In this document: piece after piece, positions 1-11,929 of the stretch
Layout of the letters: every line of letters begins with the position of its first letter
How positions within the stretch are numbered: position 1 is the first letter of the stretch
Origin: Massospora cicadina
Taxonomy: Eukaryota > Entomophthoromycota > Entomophthoromycetes > Entomophthorales > Entomophthoraceae
Length of the DNA: 64,000 nucleotides
NCBI GenBank assembly: GCA_022478985.1
Contig: JAKSZP010005667.1
Span: 1 to 64,000, forward strand
Direction: 5' to 3'
The notes under the pieces: model-generated
Databases searched by the model: none
Seen by the model: the letters and a program-made list of their open reading frames with translations, nothing else
Told to the model about the DNA's origin: nothing
Made by a program: the position numbers and the translations under genes

Positions 1-350
1 TTCAAATACATGTTGGTCGTGGAAAAACATGATCTCCTACAACAAACTTTGAGAGTCAGCTAATTTACTCTGGTCAGTCTCATGATCATGAATCTTCTAG
101 CCAAGCTGATAGAATATGCTTCCATTTGTAGTTTGATCAGCGTCTCAATTAGATTGATCAAATAATGCTGAGGTTTCACGCCGCCAGTATCCTCCACACA
201 AAAGTGAAGCAGGGCAAGTAAAGCCAGATGTCTACCATATAGCTGTTGAAAAGGACCCTTGCCAGTGGCTGAATGGTAGCTAATAGTCTATGCAAAGAAA
301 GCTGTGTTTAAGAAGGTACTCCATTCAGAGAGTCTTTCTTTCACAAGCTT

Positions 351-1000
351 TCAAAAATGTATGATCAATGTTTTGTTAACCCATTCCATCATTCCATTGG
401 TTTCCAGATGGTAGGGTGTAGTCAAGCCCTGCGGATTGACATCAGTTTGTTCAACTTGGTCAGGATATGCAAATTGAAACTGGTTCCATTGTCTGTTAAG
501 ATGAACTGCGGACAGCCATGTCACTGTATGTTTCATTCCATAATAAACTTGGCGGTGGTGACCGCCCCAAATCATTAATCACCCTGGCTTCCACCCATCA
601 TATCAAATGTTCAATTGCTATGATTTTATACTTAGATATTTTTGCGCCAGATGGCAATTGCCTCTTACATCAAGAGAAACGGTATGCCATGCAAACCAGG
701 GCTTAACCAGATGGCATATGGTCTTTTTGTGGAAAGGTTTCTCCACTTGGCACTGATGAAAACAGCTAACCGTCTCCAGCAAGTCATAATGCATGCTCTC
801 CTAATAGTAATGAGGTTACAAAAACTCCAACTTTTTCTGCAACCCACCATGCCCTACCGCCCAATGTGCATCCATAATAATCACTGGTCCAGCAGAGGGT
901 TTGTTAAACTCAAAGTTAATTCCTCAATCTTCTTATATAGATTTCCATTGCATAAGGAGGTTTCCTGTCTAAGCTTATCTAACATTTTGATCACTTGTGG
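351..1000 (-). pseudogene. G1 integrase fragment
   Basis: Integrase inserts the retrotransposon cDNA into the chromosome. On the minus strand around 440-570 the motif [11 protein letters not shown] is readable; it contains the second catalytic Asp of the DDE core. A frameshift follows, then ETNGMMEWVNKTL (ORF 575-351) matches the conserved NGxxERxNxTL block with the usual Arg changed to Trp, a C-to-T change at a CpG. The zinc-binding HHCC part expected above about 700 is not recognisable among the stops. The fragment runs toward the window edge and the C-terminal part is missing or unreadable. Confidence 0.8.
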
Positions 1001-1064
1001 CGGCTCATCGTTGTATTTGCCCACCACCATCTTCTCATACATAATATTAACCAAATCCGCCGTA

Positions 1065-1450
1065 ATAGTGACCATTGGTAGCCATGAAAGACAGTCTGCA
1101 TTTTGATGTTTAGCTCACGGCTGATGTACAATCTCAAAATCATATGCTTGGAGCTTCATCACCCATCACGCGAGCCATGTTTCCAGCTCATGGAGATTTT
1201 CCGGCCAATGTAAAGATGCATGATCCATTACCACTTGGAATTTCACCCCGTGTAGATATACCTGAAATTTTTTATGCATATATCACCACTAATCACTTGC
1301 GCTTAGTCACGGTGTAATTTTGTTCATGACAGTTTAAGCTTTGGCTGCAAAAGGCAACAAGTTACTCTACGCCATCATCATCCTAATGAGATAATATTGC
1401 CCCTACGGCAAAAAGTAATGCATCTGTTTGCACTATGAATTGCTTTTCAA
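1065..1450 (-). pseudogene. G1 RNase H domain
   Basis: Ribonuclease H removes RNA from the RNA:DNA hybrid during reverse transcription. Reading down from about 1445, FIVQTDALLFAVGAILSH matches the first catalytic block (TDAS..GAVLSQ), followed by a block like NYTVTKRK and by a VMDHASLHW block that matches the usual TDHxSL. The end matches the typical gypsy linker (YDFEIVHQP..NADCLSWLP). Several in-frame stops and one frameshift interrupt it. It lies just downstream of the G1 RT, as expected. Confidence 0.8.
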
Positions 1451-1664
1451 AGTTGAGTTATTGCCAAATTGGCGCTCTCACCAACGTGGTTCATAAGACA
1501 TCAAAGTTTTGGCATCGCTCTGTCCAGTCAAAAGTGGCATTTTTCTTCAACAACTCAAATAGCGATGCCCCAATACAGCTGAAGTTAGGAAAGAACCACC
1601 AGTAGTAACTGACCATCCCCAAAAACACTTAAATATCTTGTTTATTACCTGGCTAAGTCATTTT

Positions 1665-2338
1665 GATTATAGCTTCCACCCTTGCCAGCTGCAATTTAAG
1701 CCCTTTTGAGTCCACCACAAACCCAAGGTATTCCAATTGCTCTTTGAAAAAATTACATTTATAAGGCTTGATCTTGATAATAGCACTGGCAAATTGGTGG
1801 AACGCTTGTTCCAAGTGGTCAGGATGCTCTGTGAGCGTTTGTGAGAAAACACTGATATCATCGAGTTAAACTAAAACACAGGACAGCTTCAAGTCACCTA
1901 AGATTGTATCCATGTCATGCTGGAACGTAGCAAGGGTGTTGCACAAACCCTGTGGCATACGTGTAGGCTGTAATAACCCTTTTGAGTTGATTATAGCACA
2001 TTTCTCACGTTCTACCATTGGCAAGTCAATCTGACAGTACCCCAATATTAAATCCATGACAGAAAAATAATTATCCCCTACAAGTCAATCTATCGCGTCA
2101 TCAATCCTCAGAAAGGGGTAGAAATTTTTCTTCATAACGTTATTGAGCTTTCAATAGTAATGACCACCCAGTTGGTGCCATCTTTTTCTTTAACAATTAG
2201 CACCATCGATGCCCACAGACTCTTGGACAGCTCTAACATCCCTTGTTTAACCAATTTGTCTACTTCATTGGAGACAAGCTCTTCAACTGCTTTTGAGCGC
2301 CTAATAGGCCATGAACAAATGGGAGGGCGATCGCCCAT
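1665..2338 (-). pseudogene. G1 reverse transcriptase
   Basis: This is the RNA-dependent DNA polymerase domain. The 5' part (2338-2132) reads as the fingers region, with EVDKLVKQGMLE and the VLIVKEKDG block. The palm follows: MDLILGYCQIDL, then MPQGLCNTLATFQHDMDTIL (2057-1866). The catalytic YLDD box is present at about 1860-1872, but the Tyr codon is TAA, giving stop-LDD. Downstream, in another frame than the longest open stretch, the EHPDHLEQAF and LEYLGFVVDSKG blocks are readable. The catalytic Asp pair is therefore kept while the chain is terminated one residue earlier. Confidence 0.88.
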
Positions 2339-2444
2339 GTCTACTCAATGCACTACCCCTCATTCACATCCCAAGTTGTGGTCATTGGAAGCAAAAATAT
2401 CCCAATGTTTTTAAAATAGGGCCATCACCCTATCTTTCTGTTCC

Positions 2445-2717
2445 TCAGAAAATCCGGTTAGAGCTTCCCACAAAACCACTGCTATTACACAAATGGTATT
2501 TTACTGATAGGCCAAGGTCATCCCATGATCCAAAGTCAGGAATATGGTGAACCTCATCAATAGAGGTCAAGTTTAGATAATCTACCACTTGGTGCCTTTG
2601 GACCGTCATAACCTTCTTCTGAAAGTTTGCTATCTGCACCTTCACTTCCCCCTGCCCTGGTAGCAATAACTCAGGAGCCACATGAGTTTCGAGCCAGGAT
2701 TGCTGATAGGGCCCCAT
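2445..2717 (-). pseudogene. G1 pol linker between protease and RT
   Basis: A 90-codon open stretch lies between the recognisable protease and the RT of G1. It has no motif I recognise. Position and open frame suggest the protease-RT linker of the polyprotein, which is poorly conserved in gypsy elements. It has no separate function that I can support. Confidence 0.45.
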
Positions 2718-2934
2718 AATCTCCTCGTGTAAACCTTCTGGGATGTCAGTTTCTATATCCGTCCCTAATATGACCTGATGCCCGGATGGTATGCTTACAG
2801 TGCTTACAGCTCATAGCGGAATACCTTTGTATTCATAGATATGGTTGGGTAGAGATCTGGTCCTCCGCTTCATCTGCCAATATCAGACAGAAATCACCCA
2901 TCACTATATTCCAAATTGATCTTGCCAGAGCAGA

Positions 2935-3290
2935 TCAGCTCTTTTGGGATTCCGCTATAGGTAAAGTAAATATGGATCTGTTGTCCCTAGATACTAATGG
3001 TCTGTTCCCCATATCTACCATGGCTCCAAATCGCCTCATGAACACTGCATTAATCAACATGTTGTAGTTATTTTTTGGCAGAACCACAACTGGAGTGAAA
3101 GCCCTCACCAAACCAAATTTCAGAGGTAATGCGCTGTAAGCTCCTTCCGACACAGTGCTCTGTGCCCCTGAGGTCCCATACACTACTATGTGATCCACAT
3201 CAGGCTTCAGTGGAAGCTTAGCCATGAGCTTGGTGGATATTATATTATCTGTGGCACCAGTATTTATAATAGCTCATATTTTTGTGTTAT
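2935..3290 (-). pseudogene. G1 aspartic protease with Asp-to-Asn active site
   Basis: Retropepsin-type protease that cleaves the Gag-Pol polyprotein. Reading down from about 3290: AIINTGATDNII, then a long open stretch (3225-2935) ending in a block like NYNMLINAVFMRRFGAMVDM. The position of the catalytic D-T/S-G is read as N-T-G (codon AAT for GAT), and a TGA lies five codons before the Asn. The length, about 110 residues, is normal for gypsy proteases. The downstream part is clean, so the active-site change is not a reading-frame artefact. Confidence 0.8.
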
Positions 3291-3779
3291 GAACAAAAAT
3301 ATCACAGTAGGTACACTCTGAATAAGAAGAACCATTGGTGTTTATTACATGAACGTCCAAGGGCTCTTTGTTACCAAGAAAAGAGGATATACTGATACCA
3401 CATGAGGATACTCCTAGGCGATCTTTTCTACTGTAATGGCTACGTTAACCCCCACTAGGGTGGCGACATCCATTAAGGTCCATCATAACTTGTGCCATTT
3501 TGTTCAAGGATTTTCCATGCATATGGCTTTTGCACATCACTGCGGAACTTGGAGCATGAAGGGGGATAGTCTCTCCCTTGAATGAAGGCGGAGGTATCAT
3601 CTGGAAGTTGTTGGTATAATAAGTCATCAGGTTGTTTACTGGGGCCAACGCAAAGAGACTCTTGGTAATTGTTAGGTACAATTAAATTTGAATTAGCAGA
3701 GGTAGATTGTACTGTCTCTACTCTGCTTGAGCTTTTCTCTTCTTAATCAAAACAAATGACATTGCATGCATGTGCTGGT

Positions 3780-6139
3780 TGCCTGGGTAGTTAGCCGCAT
3801 AATGCCCTTTTCATCCGCACAAGAAACAAGCATTCATAAATGGCTTCCATCTATAGTTTGTGCCTGAAGGGCCAGGTCAAAAGTTTACCAAAGTGTTGAA
3901 GTTAGTCTGGGGATGGGCACTGGGCATAAGGATGGCGGAAAGAATCCACCTGCATATGGGGTAGATTAATATTACCTAACGGATTACAACTAGGTCATTA
4001 CTGTCCATTTCTCAATGGGTATGCCGCGGTGGTATCAGGGACCTTCCGCTCCACAGTGGGAGCACGAAAAGTAGTGGAAAGATAGTGCAAAGTGTTAAAA
4101 ATTCAAAGAAGCCCCACGTCTTCATTCAGTATGTGAGTCATAGCATTATTCAGTTCATGATATGGTTTGACTGCCGCCATCATGGCTATTCCTACATCCT
4201 CATTGGTTAAGATATTGGCTCCTACTAACACATGAGCTTCATTCATGATTTTCTCTGCAAACTCCACTAGAGACTCGTTCTTGTGAAACTTTATGATCAT
4301 AAAGTTGTCCTTGTGCTGCTCCATCTTAGCCGCGCTCCCAAACAGACAGAGCACAGTCTTCTTCACCTCTTGATAAAATATGGAACTATTTTGGAGGTAA
4401 CAGTTGACCTGATTGGCGCTCTCAACATTGAGAGCAGAAAGCAACAGGTTCACTTTCTGCTGTCCAATGCCCCTTCCACAGCAAATTTGAACTGTTTAAA
4501 TATCTATGCATGTTTCCATCATGAATAAAGAGTGGTAACTTCTCAATCTGAAAAAAATCACCTCACTCTGGGCTCCAAGCTTGAGGAACAGCTAAGATAG
4601 GTTCTGAATGACTGAGGGGAACATCAACTTGTGTACTAGAATAGTGTTGCATGGATGGATTCAAATTTGCCAAAGTGGACAGGGAAGATGTTGTATTGTA
4701 TGGAGGAAATTCCATGACCCCCAAGGGATACTTGCTAGCTGATCCATAGCATTCTTCTCCAGACTCACCGCTGACTACCCCCTTTCCCCTCTTACCAGGA
4801 TGTTCAGCAAAATATTCATCAATTATTTTCTCAGCTTTGATCAAATAGAACTAACACCGGCTGTCTTGCACCCCCTGTTGAAGCGCTTTGAACTCACTTT
4901 TCAATTTGCGGCAGAATTTCCACTCAGAGTCCAGTTTATGCTCCATTTCCTGATGCCGTGAGAGAACGTCCTCCAATGTGCCCTGCATTCTTGAGTTCTA
5001 CCATCTGGTGTCACGCGCTTATCAGTTTTCTTCATCTAATTGATTAACAAGAGCAGCTCATTCTTGCACCAGCTCCTCATTGGCTCGTTGAAGGGTATCC
5101 AAGCACACTCGCATATCAGCATACTCCATCATCTTGATGAATGGAAGGATTTGGCTCAGGTCCAATCCGCCTGACTAGCACTTTCCAACTGATTAATCTG
5201 TACAGTAACTGACTGTATTATGAGGACTTTAAAAAGAGCTGTTTATATGGCCAGCCATCCGCTGGTTATTCTGCACAACACAAAGTTGACTAAATTTAAC
5301 TTCCAAGGAGTCAATGTGATCCATCTTCCGCCGCTCTGTCAGGATAACCTGGTCCATAATCTGAGCCACCGCTGCATCAATCCCTTCATCACATTCTACC
5401 AAGTCTGCCATAAACCGCTTGGTATTACTACCCAACGTTGTGACATCCTGGATCCATTCTGTCAAAAGGACACACCGGTCTAACAGTTCCCCTATTACTT
5501 GGGGTAATTCATTATTCAACTGTGGAACCAATTCGTCCAAGCGACGACAGACGTCCACAACACGACTGTCTACATGCACTAGCGCTCCCTGGACCTCTGA
5601 GAAAGAGTGATTGAGGCAGTCAAGTAAAAGCAAGTGTCATTCTGTTGCACTTGAACAAACTGCATGACGTCCCCAATCTCAATGCTATGTTTGCCAACAC
5701 CTGCAGTAGCTGGTGGATCAAAGGCTGCATGTACACAAACAAGTATTCCTCAGTTCCATGGGTGCTGAGATGGCGGGATAGCCCCATGGTAGTCATATCA
5801 AGGTAAGACATATACAACGCATAATGAGATTCTTGGTCCAGTTAGTTATAAAGTAAACTCATAGCATGTTCCCACCTAATCTTCATAGAGTCAGAACCCC
5901 CGCAGAAGCCATTCCATAATACCCTGCAGTTGCTGAGGAGTCACGTTCATGGACCTGCCCTGTTGATCTGCTGCCAATGTGGGACAAGTGCTGAGCTGCA
6001 ATTCTATCATAGTATCCTTGTCCCCTGGATCTGTCAAAGTGAAAAGCGCCAGTTCTTTGATGGATAATTCCCTTGATTCTCTGGCATATCAATCATGAAA
6101 TCTGATTAGGTTTTGGCATAAAGAGTGAAGGCTCACCAT
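3780..6139 (-). pseudogene. G1 gag with broken CCHC knuckle
   Basis: Gag forms the particle that packages element RNA. A start codon at 6139-6137 lies 39 bases after the primer-binding site and opens a readable stretch in the same frame. The N-terminal part (5633-5229) is rich in Leu, Val and Asp/Glu and looks alpha-helical or coiled-coil. The capsid-like part at 4453-4103 contains a block like YLQNSSIFYQEVKKTVLCLF. The nucleocapsid knuckle at about 3830-3785 reads CFLCG-stop-KGHYAANY: spacing CX2CX4HX4 is kept, but the last Cys is Tyr and one spacer codon is TGA. Frameshifts separate the segments. Confidence 0.78.
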
Positions 6140-6177
6140 GATGCCCTAGTGCCATTTATGCTACAATTGACCAGTGG

Positions 6178-6196
6178 CCCCCTGTAGTGAGTACCA
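6178..6196 (-). promoter_or_regulatory. Primer-binding site of G1
   Basis: The minus strand reads TGGTACTCACTACAGGGGG directly downstream of the LTR end (CGTTAACA then one base). Starting with TGG, the complement of the tRNA CCA end, it is the minus-strand primer-binding site. The same motif, with few changes, sits at five other LTR elements in the window. Confidence 0.8.
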
Positions 6197-6197
6197 C

Positions 6198-8580
6198 TGT
6201 TAACGTTTTGGTGATACATGTTAAATCTTCTGAGCTGGTTTGCACATGGTCTTAGCCACTGAGCAATTGGAACGGACAATATGCATATTGCCAATCTTTA
6301 ATAAAAACAGAAATATAAGATATGGAGCAATTTCCCTGATTGACACTTTTTATTATAATATAAAATTGCAGAACCTCTATGGACTACTAAAAAACCTCCT
6401 CTCTCATTCTTCCAATTAACTCTTATCTTGGAATTCTAAGTCAATTCCACCCTTATGCTTAACAATCTCCTGTTTGTTCCATTTTAGGAGTTTTTGTGTA
6501 TCTCAAGGTTTTGGCAGAAATCCCTCAATTTGCCAAATTATTGAGGCAACAATCGATTTGCTTCACATCAATATTTTTGCTCAATCTTGAGGCTCAACTC
6601 AACTCTAATTTACAATCTGCCAGAATTTATAGCTTATCAACCAGTCATATCAAATTCTTACAGTGGGATTAAAACAGCTGAATTATTCTCAATTTTTCCA
6701 TGAGTTTTACAGTATTTTGACAGTTCAAAAGCTCACAAGGATTATCTAAAAAAAACTCGACTGTTCTGGTCTTCTCAAGGCAATTTATTACTGTATAATA
6801 AGTAACTTCTACCAACACAGGTAAAGGTACAAGCTGAAGGATCTCATTCCTAATAGCTTTCTGACACTTCTAATAGGAGCTAAACTTTGATTGTATACCC
6901 ATATAAAAGAGATAAAAAAGAAATAGATTTTTATTAGATAAAATACATTCTTAATTTTTTTCTTTTCTCAACTTACTTGATGCTTTTTCTTTTAGTCAGG
7001 TGCTGGTATCTATACCTCTAGGCATATCCTGGCCATATTTTGAGCACATAATTTACTGCAGATTTTTTTCCACCTCAATTTATCCCAAGAAATGATATAC
7101 CTATAAACTTTTCTTTGAGTAAACTGGTGGTAAAATACTCTCAAAATTGAGAGGGTTTCTGGTACAAAATTGCAACTCAATCATGCAAAATTGTCTCAAT
7201 ATCAACATGATTAGTGTTTAAGAAAGCTGACAAAAATCAATTACTGGAAAAATTGGCATTAAGCTAATATTATTGATGTATCCCTAATTGGATGCTGGCA
7301 GGCCTCTAAATGTCACTAAGTACTCCCTTTTGATCTGTCCATGTTTAAGTTATATTATGTCAATTAAAAAGTTCAACATATTTTTGCAATATTGTGGGAA
7401 AATCATTGCAATGGATGAGGGGCAACCTTAAAGGTGCCATTAACTCATGAGCTTTTAGATGCATTTGGAAATCAAAGGTCAGTTTTATGAGTGTTTTTGT
7501 ATCAAATTATTAATATTTGATCAGAAATGATTAACAAATCCATCAAGAGGGCTATCATCCCAAATTGATGTTTTTCTCAAGGTTTATTGTTCCAGCAAAA
7601 AATCTAACAGTTCCATTACCTAAGTATAGATGCTAGCATAAAAAGGTTAATCTACTAGGTTGATAGAGGCATAGGGACAAGATATTTTTGTAACCAGCTC
7701 TTGAAGTGTCATAATCTAGTGGTGGTGGATGCCAACTAGGTAAAAGGATAAACAAAAGAAAATAATTATCACTGATACAGCTCTTTAGGGTAATGTTTTT
7801 GGCAAAGGATGCCGTTTTTATTGAGTTTCCAATCAAAGAATTGAGCATCAAAATTTTCTAATTAAACCCTCTTGCTTTTTTAGTAAAGACAGAATCTTAG
7901 ACTTTATATATTTATTAGATTTGTGCTACTTTAGAAGAATTTAAGGTATCAGTTACCCTTTGCATTTTTCAAGTAAAATGAAGTAAGGTAGATACCACTT
8001 GAGTGTAGTATATCTAATTGAGGTCAGTATCAATTATGAAGAAGACTTGCTAGCTAGCTGTTATAATGCACTACTACTTCTTTATTTCTTACATCAGTTC
8101 TAAACTTTTCTGTAAGAGGATACCTGAGTGAGGTTGAAACTACTTTTACAGAAGACTATATAGTCTAGTTGTCTCATAAAAATACACTCTCCTTTATTCT
8201 TATGAATTAGTCACAGAACCTGTTCTGTAGACTTAAAAAACTTGACTATGATAACAATAAATTGATAGTCAGTTATTCATTCTTCACAGAAGTTAATATC
8301 AGCATAAACATTCTTACCTGTGACCTTAGGCTTTCAAAGTTAGTTCCAAAATAATTTGTGGTTATATAAATAATGTAGAAGTGTTTGGAATGTGTAGTCC
8401 TATATTGAGTCAAACTTTTAACATTTGTCATTACCAATTTTTGGCTAATGGGGTTCATCAAGGTCGATAACATTAGACAGTTTGGCCTGGTCATTTGTGT
8501 TTTTCATAGTAATTTAATATAACCTCATGAAGGTGTGAACGTGCCCTTTCCGATAATATTTAGGCAGGTTATATTTAACT
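6198..8580 (-). repeat. 5' LTR of G1 and unassigned AT-rich sequence
   Basis: The LTR of G1 begins at 6198 (TGTTAACG on the plus strand) and runs rightward. Its other end cannot be placed because the partner LTR lies outside the window; a length of 1.0-1.4 kb would match the other LTRs here. The rest, up to about 8580, is AT-rich with many stops and no domain I recognise. Short open stretches at 7633-7851 and 8273-8494 (both minus) look like chance. Confidence 0.5.
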
Positions 8581-8589
8581 TTATATATA

Positions 8590-10363
8590 TACTAAGCCTT
8601 GGTACACAGGTAGGCTGGGATGAACAGGAGAAGCATTCAGAGTTTATCAGTGTGGGCTTTGGAGTTATTATTAGCCAAGGCCATCACATTAGTGCCAGTA
8701 GAAGATGTAGTAGCAGCGCTAGGAACAGCTGCTGACGTATCTTGGGCTGGAGCATCCATTATTTTGGTAAATTTAGAACAACCTAAAGTTGTATTTTAAA
8801 AAAATTAGGAATTTGACTACCATTGGCACCTCATCACCATTAAGTTTAGACACATTGGTGTCAGTATCTGAAGTAAACAGCCATTAAGCTAAGGGCCTAT
8901 CCTCAGAATGGTCTTGATTAATTTCAAGAGCCACCTTTAATCACTTTAATATTACTAGTGGTTCCCAACCCAAGAGGGGGGTCCTCCACACATCTTTTTT
9001 TTGCTATGTGCCAAAATAAAGGGATTATAAGACAAATAAATCCTGACATGGTGCTGTGGCATTATACTAAGCATCCATATTAGAAGGTGAAGAGGGGCCA
9101 TGGGTATTTTTGTCTAGATCTGGTTAAATCATGTGGTGGGAAAAGGCAGACAAAAGGGGGTTCGAGTGTCATCAGCATGGGGTAAAAAGAGAAAGAGGTA
9201 GGTGTTCCACTCATCAATGAGGCCAACAGTATGCATCAACTCAATGTTTTGGGCAAGTTGGTATTCAGCAAAGGTGATGGGTTTGGGTAAGAAAATGAAA
9301 GATTAGATGCATTGGTTGGTTTGGGGGTATTTAGGGTCATAAAGCAAAGATCTCACTGCTTCAACTTGCATGCAGTTACCAGCTCTATCTGGTTCTTCAA
9401 TATCAAATTTGGCATCCTCATGGAAATCTATAGAGAAGTTAGGCTTAGGAAACCCTTTCAAAGTGAAATAATCACCATATAGAGGCTTAGTGAAGGAGAG
9501 TGTTGTTGGGGGCATAAATTGCATTGACAGCCCTTTGATGAACATTTTTATGTATTGAAAATCCATTGAAAGAACAAAAGGACAGTGGGGAGTCAAATTG
9601 GGTGGTTGTGTGAAGAATTTTATCATTCAAAGTTGGGTTTAATTCTGTAGGCATGGTCAGCATCAACAATCCATTTGAGGGAATCAAAAGGATTTGATAC
9701 TTCTAGCACTGGGCCAGCAACAGGAGTTAGTTGGGTGGCAGATGCTGATTAATTTGTGCACAGTGGACCACAGAAAATCTGCCAGCGCTTGAGTTGCCAT
9801 ATGCTCAGGAATGGTTCTGGTGGTTGAGACTTGATTGGGTGGAGCAGTGGGAGCAGCGCCCTCACAGATGAGTGTGGGAGAGAATAGATCTCCATGCAAA
9901 AAATATTAAAATCAGTAGTGGGGCTTACACTAGAGGGAGAAGTGGCAGAAGCAGCTTTGGCAGAAAATGTTGGGCAATTGTGCTTTGAGTGGTCAAGAGC
10001 AAAGCACTAGGGACAAATGGTGCAGCTGTTTTGATGTGTGCCAATAGAGATGATCAGAGGCATATCTGATCACAGAATGGGAGTATCCTAAAATGGGTGT
10101 CTTAACAGAAGGGGTAGATTGTCATGAATGTACAAGGATCAGCAAGATAATCAGCACCATTTGGAACCATGAACTGCAACATGGGGTTGGTGCTGTAGGC
10201 AGCTAAACCCTCCATGAGCTTGCAGTGGAGGTGTTCATGGGAAAAGTAAGAGGGAAAGCTGAAAAACTGGACCACCAGTGTGACCTCATTTGGAAAGTGA
10301 GTTCAGATGGTTGGAATGGAAGTATTTTTATAAAATAGAGGCAGCAGTGCTGCTGCCATAGCA
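8590..10363 (-). pseudogene. Family E (ORF1-only LINE relative), 3' part: CCHC ORF1 and tail
   Basis: On the minus strand this continues, without a missing residue, the coding sequence at 18594-18890 that element X1 split. It aligns with the E copy at 45.2-47.0 kb: KLMEGLxxYSTxxMLQF then VVPNGA-like at 10240-10130, followed by a CCHC knuckle near 10030-9975 (CTICP-stop-CFALDHSKHNC). Further on, 9899-9303 encodes the part shared with the fragment at 48.3-48.9 kb (DPKYPQT..., PITFAEYQLAQ). A tail near 8610-8640 (TCTCCTGTTCA) matches the 3' end of the plus-strand E copy. No endonuclease or RT motif is visible. Stops and shifts make it dead. Confidence 0.7.
8629..8757 (-). other. Short Ala/Ser/Thr-rich open frame inside family E
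   Basis: A 42-codon minus-strand frame starts with ATG at 8757 and begins MDAPAQDTSAAVPSAATTSS; it ends at TGA near 8629. Its low-complexity Ala/Ser/Thr composition resembles the linker after the knuckle in the 45-kb E copy. It may be part of the E protein in another frame. No function is assigned. Confidence 0.3.
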
Positions 10364-10366
10364 TGG

Positions 10367-11045
10367 TGTGAAAACTTGGGAGCTTTAGATACTTAACTTC
10401 TCATTTTTTAATGAGCACAAACATCAAACACTGAAGCTATCTCTACCCTGATTATAGCTCTCTTTAGCTACCTTTGTTTCTTGCGCAAATTCTTTATATG
10501 TGCAATCAATATTTGTTGATAATTAATCTGACAAAAAATATGGGTGTTTATACTAGTATGAAGAATAGTATCCAGTTAAGCGTTTCACATCCAAGTACTT
10601 CTCTAGCTCAGGATCCTCTTTGGAACAGATAAAATCATCCCTCAACACGCTGGTGAAGGTACTGAAAAAGCTCTAGATAATAAGGGAATTTCTCTCCCTT
10701 CAACTCCTCTGAATTTGGCATCTTCTAGATAACAACAGAACTTAACCTACCGGCAGCATGTTCAGTGGTCCTAAGTGATCTTCTACCCTTAAGAATTGAT
10801 TCCTAATTCCAGCTTTGAGGTACTCTCCTTGGACTTATCCAGCAATTACAGTTCAATGGTCTTCTTGGTGAAGCTTCTATTTCTTCTTTCAGGTAGAACT
10901 TAACCTAGTACTAGGTTCTTAAGTTCTCTCTTGACACAGAAACCATGGAGAACTTGATATTGTTATTTAGCCCATGAATATCTGTTTTTCTACTCTAATA
11001 CCAAGAGTACTCAAAAATATAATAAATGTAACTACTTAATAAAAC
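10367..11045 (-). repeat. X1 3' LTR, left part
   Basis: It matches 17210-17880 of the X1 5' LTR almost throughout, for example around GGGAGCTTT near the start, CAATCAATATTTGTTGAT in the middle and ACTCAAAAATA near the end. Homology stops at about 11045 and resumes at about 14401, so one insertion splits this LTR. Confidence 0.85.
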
Positions 11046-11060
11046 ACATTCACTGACATA

Positions 11061-11077
11061 CTGACTGACTGACTGAC
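11061..11077. repeat. TGAC microsatellite
   Basis: Four tandem copies of CTGA/TGAC lie at the left end of the 3.36-kb insertion. Confidence 0.8.
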
Positions 11078-11081
11078 ATTG

Positions 11082-11262
11082 GAAATCTTCGAGTCTGATA
11101 GGCTCAATCTATTTGGGTGAGTGGGTGAGAATTGTCAAATATTATCCATAATTCACCAAATTGCTCAACTGAAACTAATCGAGTTTGATAGGTTCAATCC
11201 ATTTGAGTGAGTAGGTAAGAATTGGCAAAGATTATCAAATAATTCACCGAAATGCTCGCCTG
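11082..11262. repeat. 89-bp tandem pair
   Basis: Two units of about 89-91 bp start at 11082 and 11171. Both contain GAGT(C/T)TGATAGG, then TCAAT and GAGTGxGTxAGAATTG, and end with GCTC. Identity is roughly 80% by eye. Confidence 0.7.
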
Positions 11263-11466
11263 AAACTAAACAAAAATCAGTGTTAGAGTTTCAAGTAGAT
11301 TAAGTTAGGATTAGCTCACCAGCCATAAGGGCAACAGCGAAGCTGTTAGTCCGAGTGGCCCCAGATTAGCATTGGCACAGTCTATAGGCTATGCCAGTGT
11401 GAGCTTTTTTTAGTACTAGATAGTCCCAACCTCAGTGTGAGCTTATCATCTGATAAACTTTAAATA

Positions 11467-11929
11467 CCGTTGCGAAGCACGGGTATCTGGATGTTAGGTT
11501 TATATAATTTTAAAAACCTGCCTAATTTGGTTCCCCTAATTGATAAAATACTTTTGGCAAGTTAAGTAGAAGTTGATTTAGTATTGGAAGATGTCACATG
11601 CTCAATGATTTTAAATATATAGAGATGTTTCGGTAGCAGTTTGGTGTTATTTGATTGATACGATAGGTTTATTTTGTTTGGCCGAGTGGTTGAAGGTTTT
11701 TGGTCAAATTGATAGGACACATTTTAGCTTTGAGGGGTGATTAGTTATTGGTTGATTTGATAAGTTCAGTTAGGTTTAGCTGAGTGATTGGTGGTTTTTG
11801 GTTGATTCGATTGAGCAATTAGATTTGGCTGAGTGGTTATTGTTTATCTATAATATAAAATCTAAAAAAATAAACTGAATATTTGAAATCTATAGACACC
11901 GTAGCGAAGTATGGGTAATGAATGCTAGT
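11467..11929 (+). repeat. Two hairpins resembling Helitron 3' termini
   Basis: At 11467-11482, CCGTTGCGAAGCACGG folds with one bulged T. At 11899-11914, CCGTAGCGAAGTATGG folds with a G-T pair and is followed by ten bases and CTAG (11925-11928) before a T. A GC-rich hairpin just before CTRR-T is the Helitron 3' signature. No RepHel coding sequence is near, so these would be non-autonomous or relic ends. Confidence 0.4.

Larger units (their letters stand above)
1..6196 (-). mobile_element. Ty3/gypsy LTR retrotransposon G1, decayed, 3' end outside the window
   Basis: On the minus strand the order is primer-binding site (6178-6196), gag (about 6139-3790), protease (3290-2935), reverse transcriptase (2320-1665), RNase H (1445-1070) and integrase (about 600-351). 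This PR-RT-RH-IN order defines Ty3/gypsy. All domains carry stops or frameshifts, so the copy is dead. Its RT resembles that of element G3 near 57 kb, so both belong to one family. The 3' LTR would lie before base 1. The 5' LTR starts at 6198 with TG; its far end is not resolved. Confidence 0.9.

Noticed and set aside
8200..8960. A host gene with introns on the minus strand (GTAAG near 8310, short frames such as 8757-8629)
   Set aside because: No domain, no coherent exon chain; the sequence is at least partly the 3' part of family E.
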